Below the pieces are notes generated by a model. That model had not been told where the DNA came from. It ran no database searches and saw only the letters and a program-made list of their open reading frames with translations. A stretch of 64,000 nucleotides of DNA from Marinomonas transparens (lineage in GTDB: Bacteria > Pseudomonadota > Gammaproteobacteria > Pseudomonadales > Marinomonadaceae). The DNA is taken from positions 1 to 64,000 of the forward strand of contig NZ_JAEMNX010000015.1 in the NCBI RefSeq assembly GCF_016463975.1. Direction: 5' to 3'. Below are positions 1-7,559 of this stretch, in pieces. The first letter of the stretch is position 1. Each line of letters opens with the position of its first letter. Position numbers and translations under genes: made by a program.

Positions 1-183
1 ATTGACGCCGTAATGAGGAGCGTCCATCTCATCACCCACCTCTAAAAGCCAGTTATATCAAGAGATTGGTTATTTTATGAAAATCAATAAACCTACTTTT
101 AGTTCATTAATTTAGCGTATAAAAAAGCGCGAAAGAGGCCATTTGAGACAAATGCGGTTTTTGTTCGAGGATGAGGTTAAGTT

Positions 184-250
184 TTTAACGTGCGTGTCTA
201 GTAAGAATTCTTTAACGTGCGTGTCTAGTAAGAATTTCTAGTAAGAATTC
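184..250. repeat. 27-bp tandem repeat, about 2.5 copies
   Basis: A 27-bp unit starting TTTAACGTGCG and ending AAGAATTC occupies 184-210. It repeats at 211-236, and its last 14 bases (TCTAGTAAGAATTC) recur at 237-250. The copies are essentially identical, so the duplication is recent or actively maintained. There are no spacers, so this is not a CRISPR array. Confidence 0.85.
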
Positions 251-340
251 GCGTTTTGTACTGGTAGAAAATAAAAAAGCATTTTAGTATCAAGGCATAA
301 GGATTCTCAGCTAAAAAATAACGTGCTGTGGATAAATGAA

Positions 341-479
341 ATAACGCGCATGCTCGTTTTCCCCGTTTTGGCTTTTGTTTATAAGGCTATAAAAGTGAAT
401 TAAATAAATTACTTAGGTAGTTTTTGATAGGCTTTCAAAAAAGTGTAAATGAGCATGCGCATTATTAAAATGTTAAGTT
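341..479. other. Palindromic attC-like intercassette site
   Basis: Arms at 341-360 and 448-467 are inverted copies matching at 18 of 20 positions around the core GCGCATGCTC. A GTTAAGT at 474-480, matching the GTTRRRY integron core pattern, follows just before the next small gene. Position and symmetry suit an integron recombination site, but the left core is not in perfect register with the right one, so this is tentative. Confidence 0.4.
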
Positions 480-488
480 TTCGTAATC

Positions 489-833
489 ATGAGAGCAATA
501 ATATTACTTGCGGCAATTCTTTTTTCATTCGCCGCAAATGGAGAAAATGAGTTGAACTGGCCTTTTGATCAAGCTGAAAACGTAGCTGCAATTACTACTA
601 AACAGGTGGTGGAAGCATCATTCCCCATATTAATGGTTGTGCATTACGAGGATGACGATTCTTGGGCATTTACTTGTGGCACAACGAATAAATCAGAAGA
701 TCTAATGATTGTGGGCATGAGCGAGATCGTTAGCTTGGACTCTACTCTATATTCTATTGCTGATTTGCCTCCGGGCTGGAGTGCTGTACGTGAGTCGGTA
801 GGTTCCGAATGGGTGCGCACAAAAGATGAATAA
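489..833 (+). CDS. Small secreted hypothetical protein (cassette-like)
   Basis: A 114-residue protein that begins with a hydrophobic stretch (about residues 3-18, ending Ala-Asn-Gly), which looks like a signal peptide; the mature part is probably periplasmic. The rest is acidic, with a DDD cluster near residue 55 and a C-terminal part rich in Gly, Trp and Ser. No domain is recognised. It is a lone gene whose stop codon directly abuts an attC-like site at 834, the arrangement of an integron gene cassette. Function unknown; such cassette proteins are often adaptive and lineage-specific. Confidence 0.65.
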   Translation: MRAIILLAAILFSFAANGENELNWPFDQAENVAAITTKQVVEASFPILMVVHYEDDDSWAFTCGTTNKSEDLMIVGMSEIVSLDSTLYSIADLPPGWSAVRESVGSEWVRTKDE

Positions 834-947
834 ACTTAACAAGTTTGTCAACAGGACATTTTTTGCTGCGCTTCGTTTTGCGGTGGCTTCGCCACTTTAC
901 CGCAAAACTCCACTACGCAAAAAATGCCTGTTACAAAGGCGTTAGCA
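834..947 (+). other. attC-type integron recombination site
   Basis: The site opens with ACTTAAC, matching the RYYYAAC core immediately after the preceding stop codon, and closes at GCGTTAGCA. The outer arms pair: AACAGGACATTTTTTGC near 850 with GCAAAAAATGCCTGTT near 917, leaving an extra unpaired base in one arm as is typical for folded attC. A nested stem (GTTTTGCGGT with ACCGCAAAAC) forms the variable tip. Size (114 nt), symmetry and location between two orphan genes fit a Vibrio-type attC; the right core deviates from GTTRRRY. Confidence 0.75.
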
Positions 948-962
948 CTACAGGTAGAAAAC

Positions 963-1307
963 ATGGACTTCGATAAGCTTACCGATGAAGAAATACTAAA
1001 TATAGCAAATCCATTAATGGATAACCTTATGGAAGGCTCTAGCGAGAGGAGTCACCAAAAGCATACTCGTGATTTTACTGATCGCCTCAAAGCAATCGTT
1101 ACCGAAGAGAACCTTCTGAAACAATGGAAGGAAAATAAGATAGGCGAATTTTCTAAAAGAGAATTTCTATCAATTATTCACAAAAGTGATTCTATATTTG
1201 TATTATGGAAACAGTGGTTTACTAATAGCCATGAAGAATTTTTGGCTGAAATATGCATCGTCGAACAAGCTGGAAAGCTTCTAGTAGACCATGTTTGGAT
1301 AAGATAA
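963..1307 (+). CDS. Cassette-type hypothetical protein
   Basis: A 114-residue soluble protein starting MDFDKLTDEE. An in-frame ATG at 924 lies inside the attC stem, so the ATG at 963, outside the site, is the better start. It is acidic and helical at the N-terminus, with a C-terminal strand-like segment ending in DHVWIR. From memory its opening (ILNIANPLMDNLMEGS) resembles orphan proteins encoded in Vibrio integron cassettes, but no function is known. It has no neighbours in an operon sense and is flanked on both sides by palindromic intercassette DNA. Confidence 0.6.
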   Translation: MDFDKLTDEEILNIANPLMDNLMEGSSERSHQKHTRDFTDRLKAIVTEENLLKQWKENKIGEFSKREFLSIIHKSDSIFVLWKQWFTNSHEEFLAEICIVEQAGKLLVDHVWIR

Positions 1308-1378
1308 CAGAACTTAATGGGACACACATATTAAGAAGCCAGTAAACTCAAGGCTTTTAGCATATGTGTCCTGCTAAC
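1302..1378. other. Palindrome after cassette gene, possible degenerate attC
   Basis: GATAACAGAAC overlaps the stop codon of the upstream gene. GGGACACACATAT (about 1319-1331) then pairs with ATATGTGTCC (about 1361-1370), followed by TGCTAACCC. The stem is clear, but core sites of the right sequence are not both present; a GTTAAAA at about 1437 could be the distal core if the site is longer (about 130 nt). Confidence 0.35.
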
Positions 1379-1451
1379 CCTTTCTCCACGACGGCTGCTT
1401 CTGGCAGAATTATGGTCTCTATTTTAAACAAGCGTCGTTAAAAGGTGTTGA

Positions 1452-1931
1452 ATGAGCAAAAAGGTGTTAACCGCGTTAGTCTGGATCAAGCAAATCCTTG
1501 AAGAAGCGGATATCCCCTATCAAATCGTTGGAGGTTTGGCTGCCTCTATCCATGGAGGTAAACGACCTGTCGCTGACATTGACCTTTATATACCAAGAGA
1601 ACTTTCGCGGGTCGTATTACCTAAGGTAGAAAGTTTTATATCAAAACCATTGAAGCACTGTGTCGAATACGGATGGGATGTAGAGTATTTTCAGTTAATT
1701 TATCAAGAGCAGAAAATAGAAATAGGCTTATCATCTGGTACAAAAATACTCAACGGGGCGAGCGGAGAGTGGTTTGAACTAAATATTAACTACGACCACT
1801 CAACCACTGGCGACTATCAGGGAGTAGCACTACCGGTTATTCCTATCTCTGAGCTTATTGCTTATAAGTCCATTCTAGGTAGAGAGGTTGATCTCATTGA
1901 TATTGAGGAAATTACCGACACTCGACCATAA
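1452..1931 (+). CDS. Minimal nucleotidyltransferase-fold protein
   Basis: A 159-residue protein with the nucleotidyltransferase (Pol-beta superfamily) hallmark: a VGGLAASIHGG turn at about 27-37 followed by DIDLYI at about 42-47, giving the paired metal-binding aspartates. Such orphan transferases transfer a nucleotide to a protein or small molecule, and many are antitoxin-like MNT proteins or AbiEii relatives. No HEPN or toxin partner lies beside it here. It sits third in the cassette-like series, so it may have been acquired by integron capture. Substrate unknown. Confidence 0.6.
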   Translation: MSKKVLTALVWIKQILEEADIPYQIVGGLAASIHGGKRPVADIDLYIPRELSRVVLPKVESFISKPLKHCVEYGWDVEYFQLIYQEQKIEIGLSSGTKILNGASGEWFELNINYDHSTTGDYQGVALPVIPISELIAYKSILGREVDLIDIEEITDTRP

Positions 1932-2196
1932 TAAGATGGTCAATGCCAAACTTAACAGAACATGTTATGTGTTTACTGATAACAGACTGAATGATGGACA
2001 GCCGATCCGGGCCTTGATGTCTCAATGTAAGAAATCCCTCTGACATGTCCTCCGAAAACGGGAAACCTTTAGCTTGGGACAGGGTCAGCATTATCACTTT
2101 GGGCCAACACTTCTGAAAATTGCTCTAACTCAGCGGCCAATTTTGCTTTAAGCTGTATCCTTTGGCTATCGATATCAATAAGTAGTAGGTCACAAT

Positions 2197-2313
2197 ATGA
2201 ATACACAGAATACCGTACCTGCACATAATAAAGTTTGGTCGTCTAGCGCTCCTTACGAGCTTGATGTTCCTGACAGCGTCAAAATTACTAACCTCAAATA
2301 TGAAAATAGCTGA
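2197..2313 (+). CDS. Very short ORF, possible methyltransferase remnant
   Basis: A 38-codon frame just upstream of the SRPBCC gene. Its first 15 residues (NTVPAHNKVW) resemble the N-terminus of class I SAM-dependent methyltransferases, but no SAM-binding motif follows. The tail (LDVPDSVKITN) does not match that family, so it may be a deletion-fused remnant or simply a small peptide. A GTAGGT sequence precedes the ATG at weak spacing. It ends 15 bases before the next gene. Low confidence that it is expressed. Confidence 0.3.
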   Translation: MNTQNTVPAHNKVWSSSAPYELDVPDSVKITNLKYENS

Positions 2314-2328
2314 ATAGGAAAGAACACG

Positions 2329-2907
2329 ATGAAACTATTGAACCTTACTGCCTTCACTTCCATCACGATTGCAACGGCTATCGCGCCTGCGTTTGCTAAA
2401 GATTGCGCTCCGGTAGATGGACTTCCTTTGTCGGGCTATCGCGTCGATACGATGGGAGAAAACCAGCACCATGTGCATACCGAGGTTCTCATCAACGCCA
2501 CAGCATCTGAAGTTTGGGGTGTCTTGAGCGACTTTAAGAATATGCCGAGCTGGAGCACCACATTCCAAGGAATGGTGGGCGACATTCGCGATGGTGGTCA
2601 GGTTACCGTCACTTACAAGTTCCCGGATCGAGTCGCTGAAATTCCACACACAATCTCTTATAACGAGGGCGTTGGATATGGCTGGAGTGACCCTTTGGGT
2701 TTCGCACCTAAAATGGCCGACAATCACGTTTTCGAGATCGAGCCAGTTTCAGAATGCCTAACCCGCTTCAAACAGTATGACACCTTCACCGGCGTTGGGC
2801 CGGAGGGCTCAGAAATTACCACTGCCTTCATCTCGCAGGACGCGATGGGAGTCTACCGTATTTTCAATGCAGAGCTTAAAGTCGCTGTAGAAGCCAAGTT
2901 TCAGTAA
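2329..2907 (+). CDS. Exported SRPBCC-family protein
   Basis: A 192-residue protein with a Sec signal peptide (1-23, cleavage after AFA) and a START/SRPBCC hydrophobic-cavity domain (about 45-185). The domain is recognised from the pattern of an N-terminal beta strand, 'A-SEVWGVLSDF' helix, 'W' and 'GG-VTVTYKF' strand typical of polyketide cyclase/lipid-binding SRPBCC proteins. The family binds or transforms hydrophobic ligands; the ligand here is unknown. Export to the periplasm is unusual for the family. AGGAAAG lies about 8 bases before the ATG. It is monocistronic and followed by a strong hairpin at 2927-2946. Confidence 0.75.
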   Translation: MKLLNLTAFTSITIATAIAPAFAKDCAPVDGLPLSGYRVDTMGENQHHVHTEVLINATASEVWGVLSDFKNMPSWSTTFQGMVGDIRDGGQVTVTYKFPDRVAEIPHTISYNEGVGYGWSDPLGFAPKMADNHVFEIEPVSECLTRFKQYDTFTGVGPEGSEITTAFISQDAMGVYRIFNAELKVAVEAKFQ

Positions 2908-2926
2908 CTGACTACAAGGAAAAAGC

Positions 2927-2946
2927 AGGCCCCGCCAGTGGGGCCT
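2927..2946 (+). terminator. GC-rich hairpin after SRPBCC gene
   Basis: AGGCCCC pairs perfectly with GGGGCCT around a six-base loop, 20 bases past the stop codon. There is no following T-run, so termination would be imperfect. Confidence 0.55.
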
Positions 2947-3182
2947 CGCCTCACATATTCTCTTTGGCCATTGCTGCATCAGCCTAGTTTTGACGAAGAG
3001 CGCGAGAGACAAGTTCAAGGTAAGCCTCACTTTCACATAAAAAACGCAAAAACTCCGCAATAAAGCTCAGCGGCTTGCGGTGCTATGTATTCAATGGTAC
3101 TTATGAAAACCAGAATACGAAGGTCATTTCCTTCTGACACTTAGATCAACCTCTTTCTATTCCTCAATTAATTGGACGCTCC

Positions 3183-3932
3183 ATGACCATTAAAAATAGA
3201 CACCTTTCTGTCATCAAGAAACACCAAGTTTCTCCCAATATGTTACGCATTACCTTGGGGGGAGATGAGTTGATGACATTTCCTGAAGGGATGGAAAGCG
3301 GTTACGTTAAGCTTCTTTTAGAAGGTGGGAAGTTCAAACGAAGCTATACCATTCGCGCTTTTCGTGCCGATGTATTAGAGCTTGATTTGGATTTTGTATT
3401 ACATGGGGACAATGGTGAAGAAGGCCCAGCCTCAACTTGGGCTGCCAATGTATCCAGCGGGGAAAAAATTGAGATTGCAGGCCCTGGCCTCGTTAAGCGT
3501 ATTTCTCAAAGTGAAGATTGGTATTTTATTGTAGGTGATATGACCGCCCTGCCAGCCATCAGTGTTAATTTAGAAACAATGCCCCGTGATGCTCAAGGCT
3601 ATGCGGTTATCGAAATAATTGAAGAAGCGGATAAACAAGACATCGGCGCGCCTGAAGGAATGAAGATTGTATGGGTGATTAACCCACACCCAGAAAAGGC
3701 GAATACTCTGTTACCTGATGCGGTGAAAGCCTTGCCCTGGCTTGAAGGTAAACCGAATGTTTGGTCTGCTTGCGAATTTAGTGGCATGCAACAATTACGG
3801 ACTTATTTTAAAAAAGAACATCATGTTGGTAAGGATGAGATTTATATCAGCAGTTACTGGAAAATTGGCAACTCAGATGAAGGTCATAAAAAGGCAAAAA
3901 TGAAAGACAAATTAACCAAGATATTTAATTAA
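3183..3932 (+). CDS. Siderophore-interacting protein (FAD-dependent ferric reductase)
   Basis: A 249-residue cytoplasmic flavoprotein of the ViuB/YqjH type, which reduces ferric siderophores so that iron is released. The FAD-binding signature RSYTIR lies at residues 53-58, followed by GPASTWA (about 83-89) and the phosphate-binding segment, then a C-terminal NAD(P)H-binding SIP domain (about 120-240) ending with the usual 'SYWKIG' region. Length is normal for the family. It stands alone: no siderophore uptake genes are next to it. A strong terminator follows at 4019-4051. The exact iron chelate cannot be told. Confidence 0.85.
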   Translation: MTIKNRHLSVIKKHQVSPNMLRITLGGDELMTFPEGMESGYVKLLLEGGKFKRSYTIRAFRADVLELDLDFVLHGDNGEEGPASTWAANVSSGEKIEIAGPGLVKRISQSEDWYFIVGDMTALPAISVNLETMPRDAQGYAVIEIIEEADKQDIGAPEGMKIVWVINPHPEKANTLLPDAVKALPWLEGKPNVWSACEFSGMQQLRTYFKKEHHVGKDEIYISSYWKIGNSDEGHKKAKMKDKLTKIFN

Positions 3933-4018
3933 TAAAAAAACTACGTCATATGTTTAAGGGGGCTGTTCAGCCTATTTCGTAATGAAGTAGCCTGCTGGAA
4001 ACTTAACCGTCTCCCCTC

Positions 4019-4051
4019 AAAGCCAATCATATAAAATGATTGGCTTTTTAA
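4019..4051 (+). terminator. Rho-independent terminator
   Basis: AAAGCCAATCAT and ATGATTGGCTTT form a 12-bp perfect stem around a five-base loop, followed by a T-run. It ends the siderophore-interacting protein transcript. Confidence 0.85.
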
Positions 4052-4127
4052 CGAAAAACAGCACTACGATTTGAAGCACTAACTAAAAGTCGTTAAATTA
4101 ATTCACAACCATCGAGAGGATCTAAAC

Positions 4128-4760
4128 ATGTTGTCTTTGTTAAGTATTGCGTTGGCGTTTTTTGTTATTGCAGCGTCTCCTGGGCCGGCGAATATTGCTA
4201 ATGCGACGATAGCGATGAGCCAAGGCCGAAAGGTGAGTTTAATTTACGGAGCGGGTTTGTCGGTTGGTTTGATTTTCTGGGGCATTGTCGCAGCAAGTGG
4301 TCTTGGTGTTGTGCTGCAAAACTCGGTGTATTTGTTGATGGTGCTTAAAGTGTTCGGCGGACTTTACTTAATCTGGTTGGCGTTTTTGTCGGCTAAAGAT
4401 GCCATGCACCCAACAAAAACAAATCTGCAAATCAATACGGCTCCTAAGTCTTATTTAAACTGGTTTATGAAAGGTGTGGTTTTAAATATCTCGAACCCTA
4501 AATCGGTTATTGCGTGGATGGCGGCGCTGTCAGTCGGGCTTGGCGCTAATGACAATACCATGGCGCTGGTATCAGGCGTTATTGTATGTGTCGTGGTTGG
4601 TTTTATTGTGAATGGATTGTACTCGGTACTTTTCTCGTTTAGCGGTGTCATGAGCTGGTATCAAAAAGCGAATCGTTGGATCAATGGCGTAGTCGCAGGC
4701 TTGTTCACCTTAGCGGGTTTTGGACTGATTCGTTCCGCGTTTAATCGAGGGGCACCATAA
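4128..4760 (+). CDS. LysE-family amino acid exporter
   Basis: A 210-residue inner-membrane protein with about six hydrophobic segments and the LysE/RhtB N-terminal signature 'AASPGPANI' at about 16-24. The family exports amino acids or related compounds (lysine, homoserine/threonine, threonine, leucine). The central cytosolic loop (about 88-105) is short and basic. A good GAGAGGATC purine stretch lies about 8 bases before the ATG. It is a single gene, convergent with the hydrolase gene 12 bases beyond its stop. Substrate not predictable. Confidence 0.85.
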   Translation: MLSLLSIALAFFVIAASPGPANIANATIAMSQGRKVSLIYGAGLSVGLIFWGIVAASGLGVVLQNSVYLLMVLKVFGGLYLIWLAFLSAKDAMHPTKTNLQINTAPKSYLNWFMKGVVLNISNPKSVIAWMAALSVGLGANDNTMALVSGVIVCVVVGFIVNGLYSVLFSFSGVMSWYQKANRWINGVVAGLFTLAGFGLIRSAFNRGAP

Positions 4761-4771
4761 GCGATAGTCCG

Positions 4772-5698
4772 CTATTTTTGTCCAGTTTGATTAGATAACC
4801 AGGTTGAAATGATTGTTAACACTGTCGGTTCTATCGACTTTTTCATCAGTCCAGGGTAATTAGCAAAACTGGCGCTTTCTTGATCGCAGCGAAGGATATG
4901 CGTTAGGTCACCAATTATGTGCTGCTCTACTTCCACATTAGCAATGTGAGCGATTTCCTCAACGTCTTTGGGGTTGCATTGCAGGTCTTTTTCTCCAGCA
5001 ATTGCCAAAATAGGCGAGGTGACCTGCTGAAAGGTTTCAACAGGATTTATTGTGAATATCTCCCTAAACCATTTCGCTTCAACCTTTCTAAATCGTGCGT
5101 AGAAAGAGTCCGAAGAAGTATTCTTGATCTTGGTAATAAGCTTCTTCTGAAGGTCTACAGGTTGACCAAATAATCGCAAGAAGAGTTTTGTCATGCCTTT
5201 GCGGCCATCCACATCCTTCTGTAGTACCTTAGCCTGCTGCTTAAGAATCGCTTCCAAAGATTCTATGAATGGACAAAGTAGGATAAGCCCAGCGATAGAA
5301 GGACTCTTAATATCTGCCTGTGCCGCAATAATGCAGCCTTCACTATGCCCTAATAGGTATTTTTGATTTTTATCACAGAACGGAAAACCATCCAAGGCAT
5401 TGCACCACTCAACCGCATCATCAACCAGCGCAAAGTGTCCTGTAGAATAATAGTTTCCCGTACTTGCACCGCAACCGCGCTTATCATAACGAACGCTAGC
5501 GATACCCTGTTCAGCTAAATAATGTGCCATTGCATTGAATATATTTAGCCCTTGCCCATTCACGTTTTCATCACGATCAAGCGGGCCACTACCATGTATC
5601 ATTAACACCACTGGGAATTGGCCGCACTCCTCAGGCAAGCAAGCCGTCCCCATTAGGGTGACATCACCGGATGTAATCGAACAATCTATTTCAATCAT
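4772..5698 (-). CDS. Alpha/beta hydrolase (BAAT/dienelactone-hydrolase-like)
   Basis: A 308-residue cytosolic hydrolase. The HGSGPLDRDEN oxyanion loop (35-45) and GHSEG nucleophile elbow (Ser119) are clear; Asp238 in the GEKD segment and His267 in DLTH fit the rest of the catalytic triad. This pattern is typical of the large esterase/thioesterase 'alpha/beta hydrolase fold' group often annotated as S9 or BAAT-like. No signal peptide. No operon partner, so the ester substrate is unknown. Confidence 0.8.
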   Translation of the reverse strand: MIEIDCSITSGDVTLMGTACLPEECGQFPVVLMIHGSGPLDRDENVNGQGLNIFNAMAHYLAEQGIASVRYDKRGCGASTGNYYSTGHFALVDDAVEWCNALDGFPFCDKNQKYLLGHSEGCIIAAQADIKSPSIAGLILLCPFIESLEAILKQQAKVLQKDVDGRKGMTKLFLRLFGQPVDLQKKLITKIKNTSSDSFYARFRKVEAKWFREIFTINPVETFQQVTSPILAIAGEKDLQCNPKDVEEIAHIANVEVEQHIIGDLTHILRCDQESASFANYPGLMKKSIEPTVLTIISTWLSNQTGQK

Positions 5699-5909
5699 GC
5701 GAATCTCTTTGACAATTAATGTCTGGATAACAGGCAGAATTTGCCTAGCTAAAATACGAAAGAAGTAAAATCACCAGCCGTATTTTGTTCTTTCTTATTA
5801 ACTGGCTAACACTAAAAACGGGGCTAAAAATAACCCCCATAGGTGTTACCTGTCACGTCTTAGCTAATCTACCGCTCATCATGCATGTCAGGCAGCTCTA
5901 ACAATAACC

Positions 5910-6236
5910 CTAATCCACCAATTCATATGAAATCACATAGAGATTGTCTACATTGGGGTAGATGTCTTGAATGACGTTTTTAAGCTCTGGCAGTGTCATG
6001 TTTTCTTGTTTGGCGTGAAAGTCTGACAGTTGATGAAAGGTGATGGCGTGGACACTGTGTATTTTCAACGCACAGAACCAACGGTCATCTTCATAGGTGG
6101 AGACCTGCACTATGCTATTGGGCGAATAGTCTTTTTCCGCTTCATCACGAATGGTGATGGTTTTCTTGCCAGACAATATATCGGCTTCAAAACGTTCAAA
6201 GAAGGTTATTTTTGACAGGCTCAAGGTGTTTTCCAA
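5910..6236 (-). CDS. yqfB: N4-acetylcytidine amidohydrolase (ASCH domain, YqfB)
   Basis: A 108-residue ASCH-domain protein with the YqfB layout: FFERFEADILSGKKTITIRD near the N-terminus carries the conserved Lys (24/25) and Thr26, and an acidic residue in the ENMT region (about 78) suits the catalytic Glu. E. coli YqfB hydrolyses N4-acetylcytidine to cytidine and acetate in nucleoside salvage. Its start overlaps the end of the upstream exonuclease gene by 16 bases, so the two are translationally linked. Family assignment is firm; activity is inferred. Confidence 0.8.
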   Translation of the reverse strand: MENTLSLSKITFFERFEADILSGKKTITIRDEAEKDYSPNSIVQVSTYEDDRWFCALKIHSVHAITFHQLSDFHAKQENMTLPELKNVIQDIYPNVDNLYVISYELVD

Positions 6237-6823
6237 TCCATATTTAGTCTATTCAATGACAGTTCAACACAAATCGCCGAGTGGGCGTCGTTTGCGGCGT
6301 ATAAAATTTGGTTTTCCCTGAAAGGATAAGCCCCCCAGTTGGATTTCTGCGCGCCTTTTCCTAGGCGTGCTTTGAGTACCATGGCGACGGCAGCACGAGC
6401 GCCTATGGTATTTTTCTCCCCTGTTAATCTTTTTAATGTCACCGATAAGTCTTGTGTGTTGGTGATGTCTATATCGAGTTTGCCACGCAGTTCTCTGTTG
6501 TCGTCTTTTATGCCGAAGCCGACTTTTTGAATATTAGGGTTGCTGAGTATTTCCCTTGCGGCAGTCACCGCAATGGGAAATCGCGTTGGAAAGAGAAAGG
6601 CTGTTGATTCGGTGGCCAGTTGAATCAGTGTTGGGCCGGGGCTCACTTCGCCTTTTCGGAAGATGGGTTTGCTTTCGGTATCAAACCCTAGGCAAGTTTC
6701 GTTTACGAGAGCTTGTAACGCTTGTGCCGCATCGTCTGCGTTTTCCACGAGAGTAATATCGGAAAGACTAAGCCCATCATATAAAGGGAGTTCTCTGATC
6801 TGTTCCTTAGTAGGACGTTCCAT
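6221..6823 (-). CDS. 3'-5' exonuclease, DEDDy family (RNase D-like)
   Basis: A 200-residue protein that is almost entirely one DEDDy exonuclease domain: Asp48/Glu50 in GFDTES, Asp107 in the GIKDD segment, and Tyr175/Asp179 in YAANDA. It lacks the HRDC domains of RNase D, so it resembles the short bacterial exonuclease-domain-2 proteins that trim RNA or DNA 3' ends. It is co-directional with the TPR-like gene upstream (15-base gap) and overlaps yqfB downstream. This is a three-gene unit whose common theme may be nucleic acid turnover; that link is inference. Confidence 0.8.
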   Translation of the reverse strand: MERPTKEQIRELPLYDGLSLSDITLVENADDAAQALQALVNETCLGFDTESKPIFRKGEVSPGPTLIQLATESTAFLFPTRFPIAVTAAREILSNPNIQKVGFGIKDDNRELRGKLDIDITNTQDLSVTLKRLTGEKNTIGARAAVAMVLKARLGKGAQKSNWGAYPFRENQILYAANDAHSAICVELSLNRLNMDWKTP

Positions 6824-6838
6824 TCGTAATCTCTTTTT

Positions 6839-7258
6839 TTACGCTTCTTGTAGGTCTTTCAATACATCATGAATTTCGGCTTTAAGCTCTTTATCGATGA
6901 TTTTATTACTGTGAATCTTGGCTTGTTCCAAGTACTGAATAGCCCCTGCTTTATCGCCTAATTCTATTTTCAGTAACGCCGCCGAGAAGCCAATAGAAGA
7001 CAGGTAATCTTTTGAATGAATCGCTGCCGCTTTCAGTAACGCTTTGTCGTAGATCGAAATCGCCAATGCCAGGTCTTCCGTAAAATCACCGAGTGCTTCC
7101 CACTGTACTGGATGGTCTTTATCCGTCTCATCATTGTCGTCGCAAATTTGCTTCAGTTCCTGATAATAAGCATCAAAGCTCGCTTGATCCTTTTTATTGG
7201 CAAAGTTCATTAACTCTTTGGCTAAAAAAAGCACTTCTTTATAGATTTTTGTGTTCAT
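6839..7258 (-). CDS. Small TPR-like protein
   Basis: A 139-residue all-helical protein. Two helix-turn-helix units with the TPR pattern are visible at about 50-85 (WEALGDFTEDLALAISIYDKAL) and 86-125 (AALLKIELGDKAGAIQYLEQA). Such repeats scaffold protein-protein contacts. No signal peptide or catalytic motif. It is the first gene of the unit with the exonuclease and yqfB. A very similar architecture is seen in uncharacterised gammaproteobacterial proteins; no function can be assigned. Confidence 0.6.
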   Translation of the reverse strand: MNTKIYKEVLFLAKELMNFANKKDQASFDAYYQELKQICDDNDETDKDHPVQWEALGDFTEDLALAISIYDKALLKAAAIHSKDYLSSIGFSAALLKIELGDKAGAIQYLEQAKIHSNKIIDKELKAEIHDVLKDLQEA

Positions 7259-7559
7259 ATTTTACTCTGCTTTAAACATTCAAGGTACCGATGAGAACCA
7301 TGTTAATTTTAATCGATAACTTATGACAGCTTTGTCGTACTTCAATTATCTTTCTAAGGACTTAGCAAGTGACATCGCAAGCTTCACCATGAAGTCAGTG
7401 ACAGCCAAAACTAAGAATAATGCATAAATTCACTGAGCAAACGAGACGCTTGCCCTCCTATCCGAATATAAGCGCAATAATAGTGTCATAGTCATTATAT
7501 AGACTGATTTCGTTCGATTATCCCTTATTAAAATCAGCGAATAAGTATTGGAATTTTTT
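7259..7559. other. Divergent intergenic region
   Basis: Region between the leftward TPR-like operon and the rightward beta-helix gene. It must hold both promoters; no clear operator or RNA gene was recognised. Confidence 0.5.

Larger units (their letters stand above)
1..488. other. Gene-free left edge with repeats
   Basis: No convincing coding frame was found in this stretch. It holds a 27-bp tandem repeat (184-250) and a long near-perfect palindrome (341-360 with 448-467), both listed separately. The AT-rich remainder looks like intercassette DNA upstream of the first small cassette-like gene. Confidence 0.6.

Noticed and set aside
184-250. Possible CRISPR-like repeat
   Set aside because: The copies are directly adjacent with no spacers and only 2.5 units; no cas genes are present.
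2335-2727. Leftward 130-codon ORF opposite the SRPBCC gene
   Set aside because: It is the antisense shadow of the SRPBCC coding sequence and lacks family similarity or a ribosome site.
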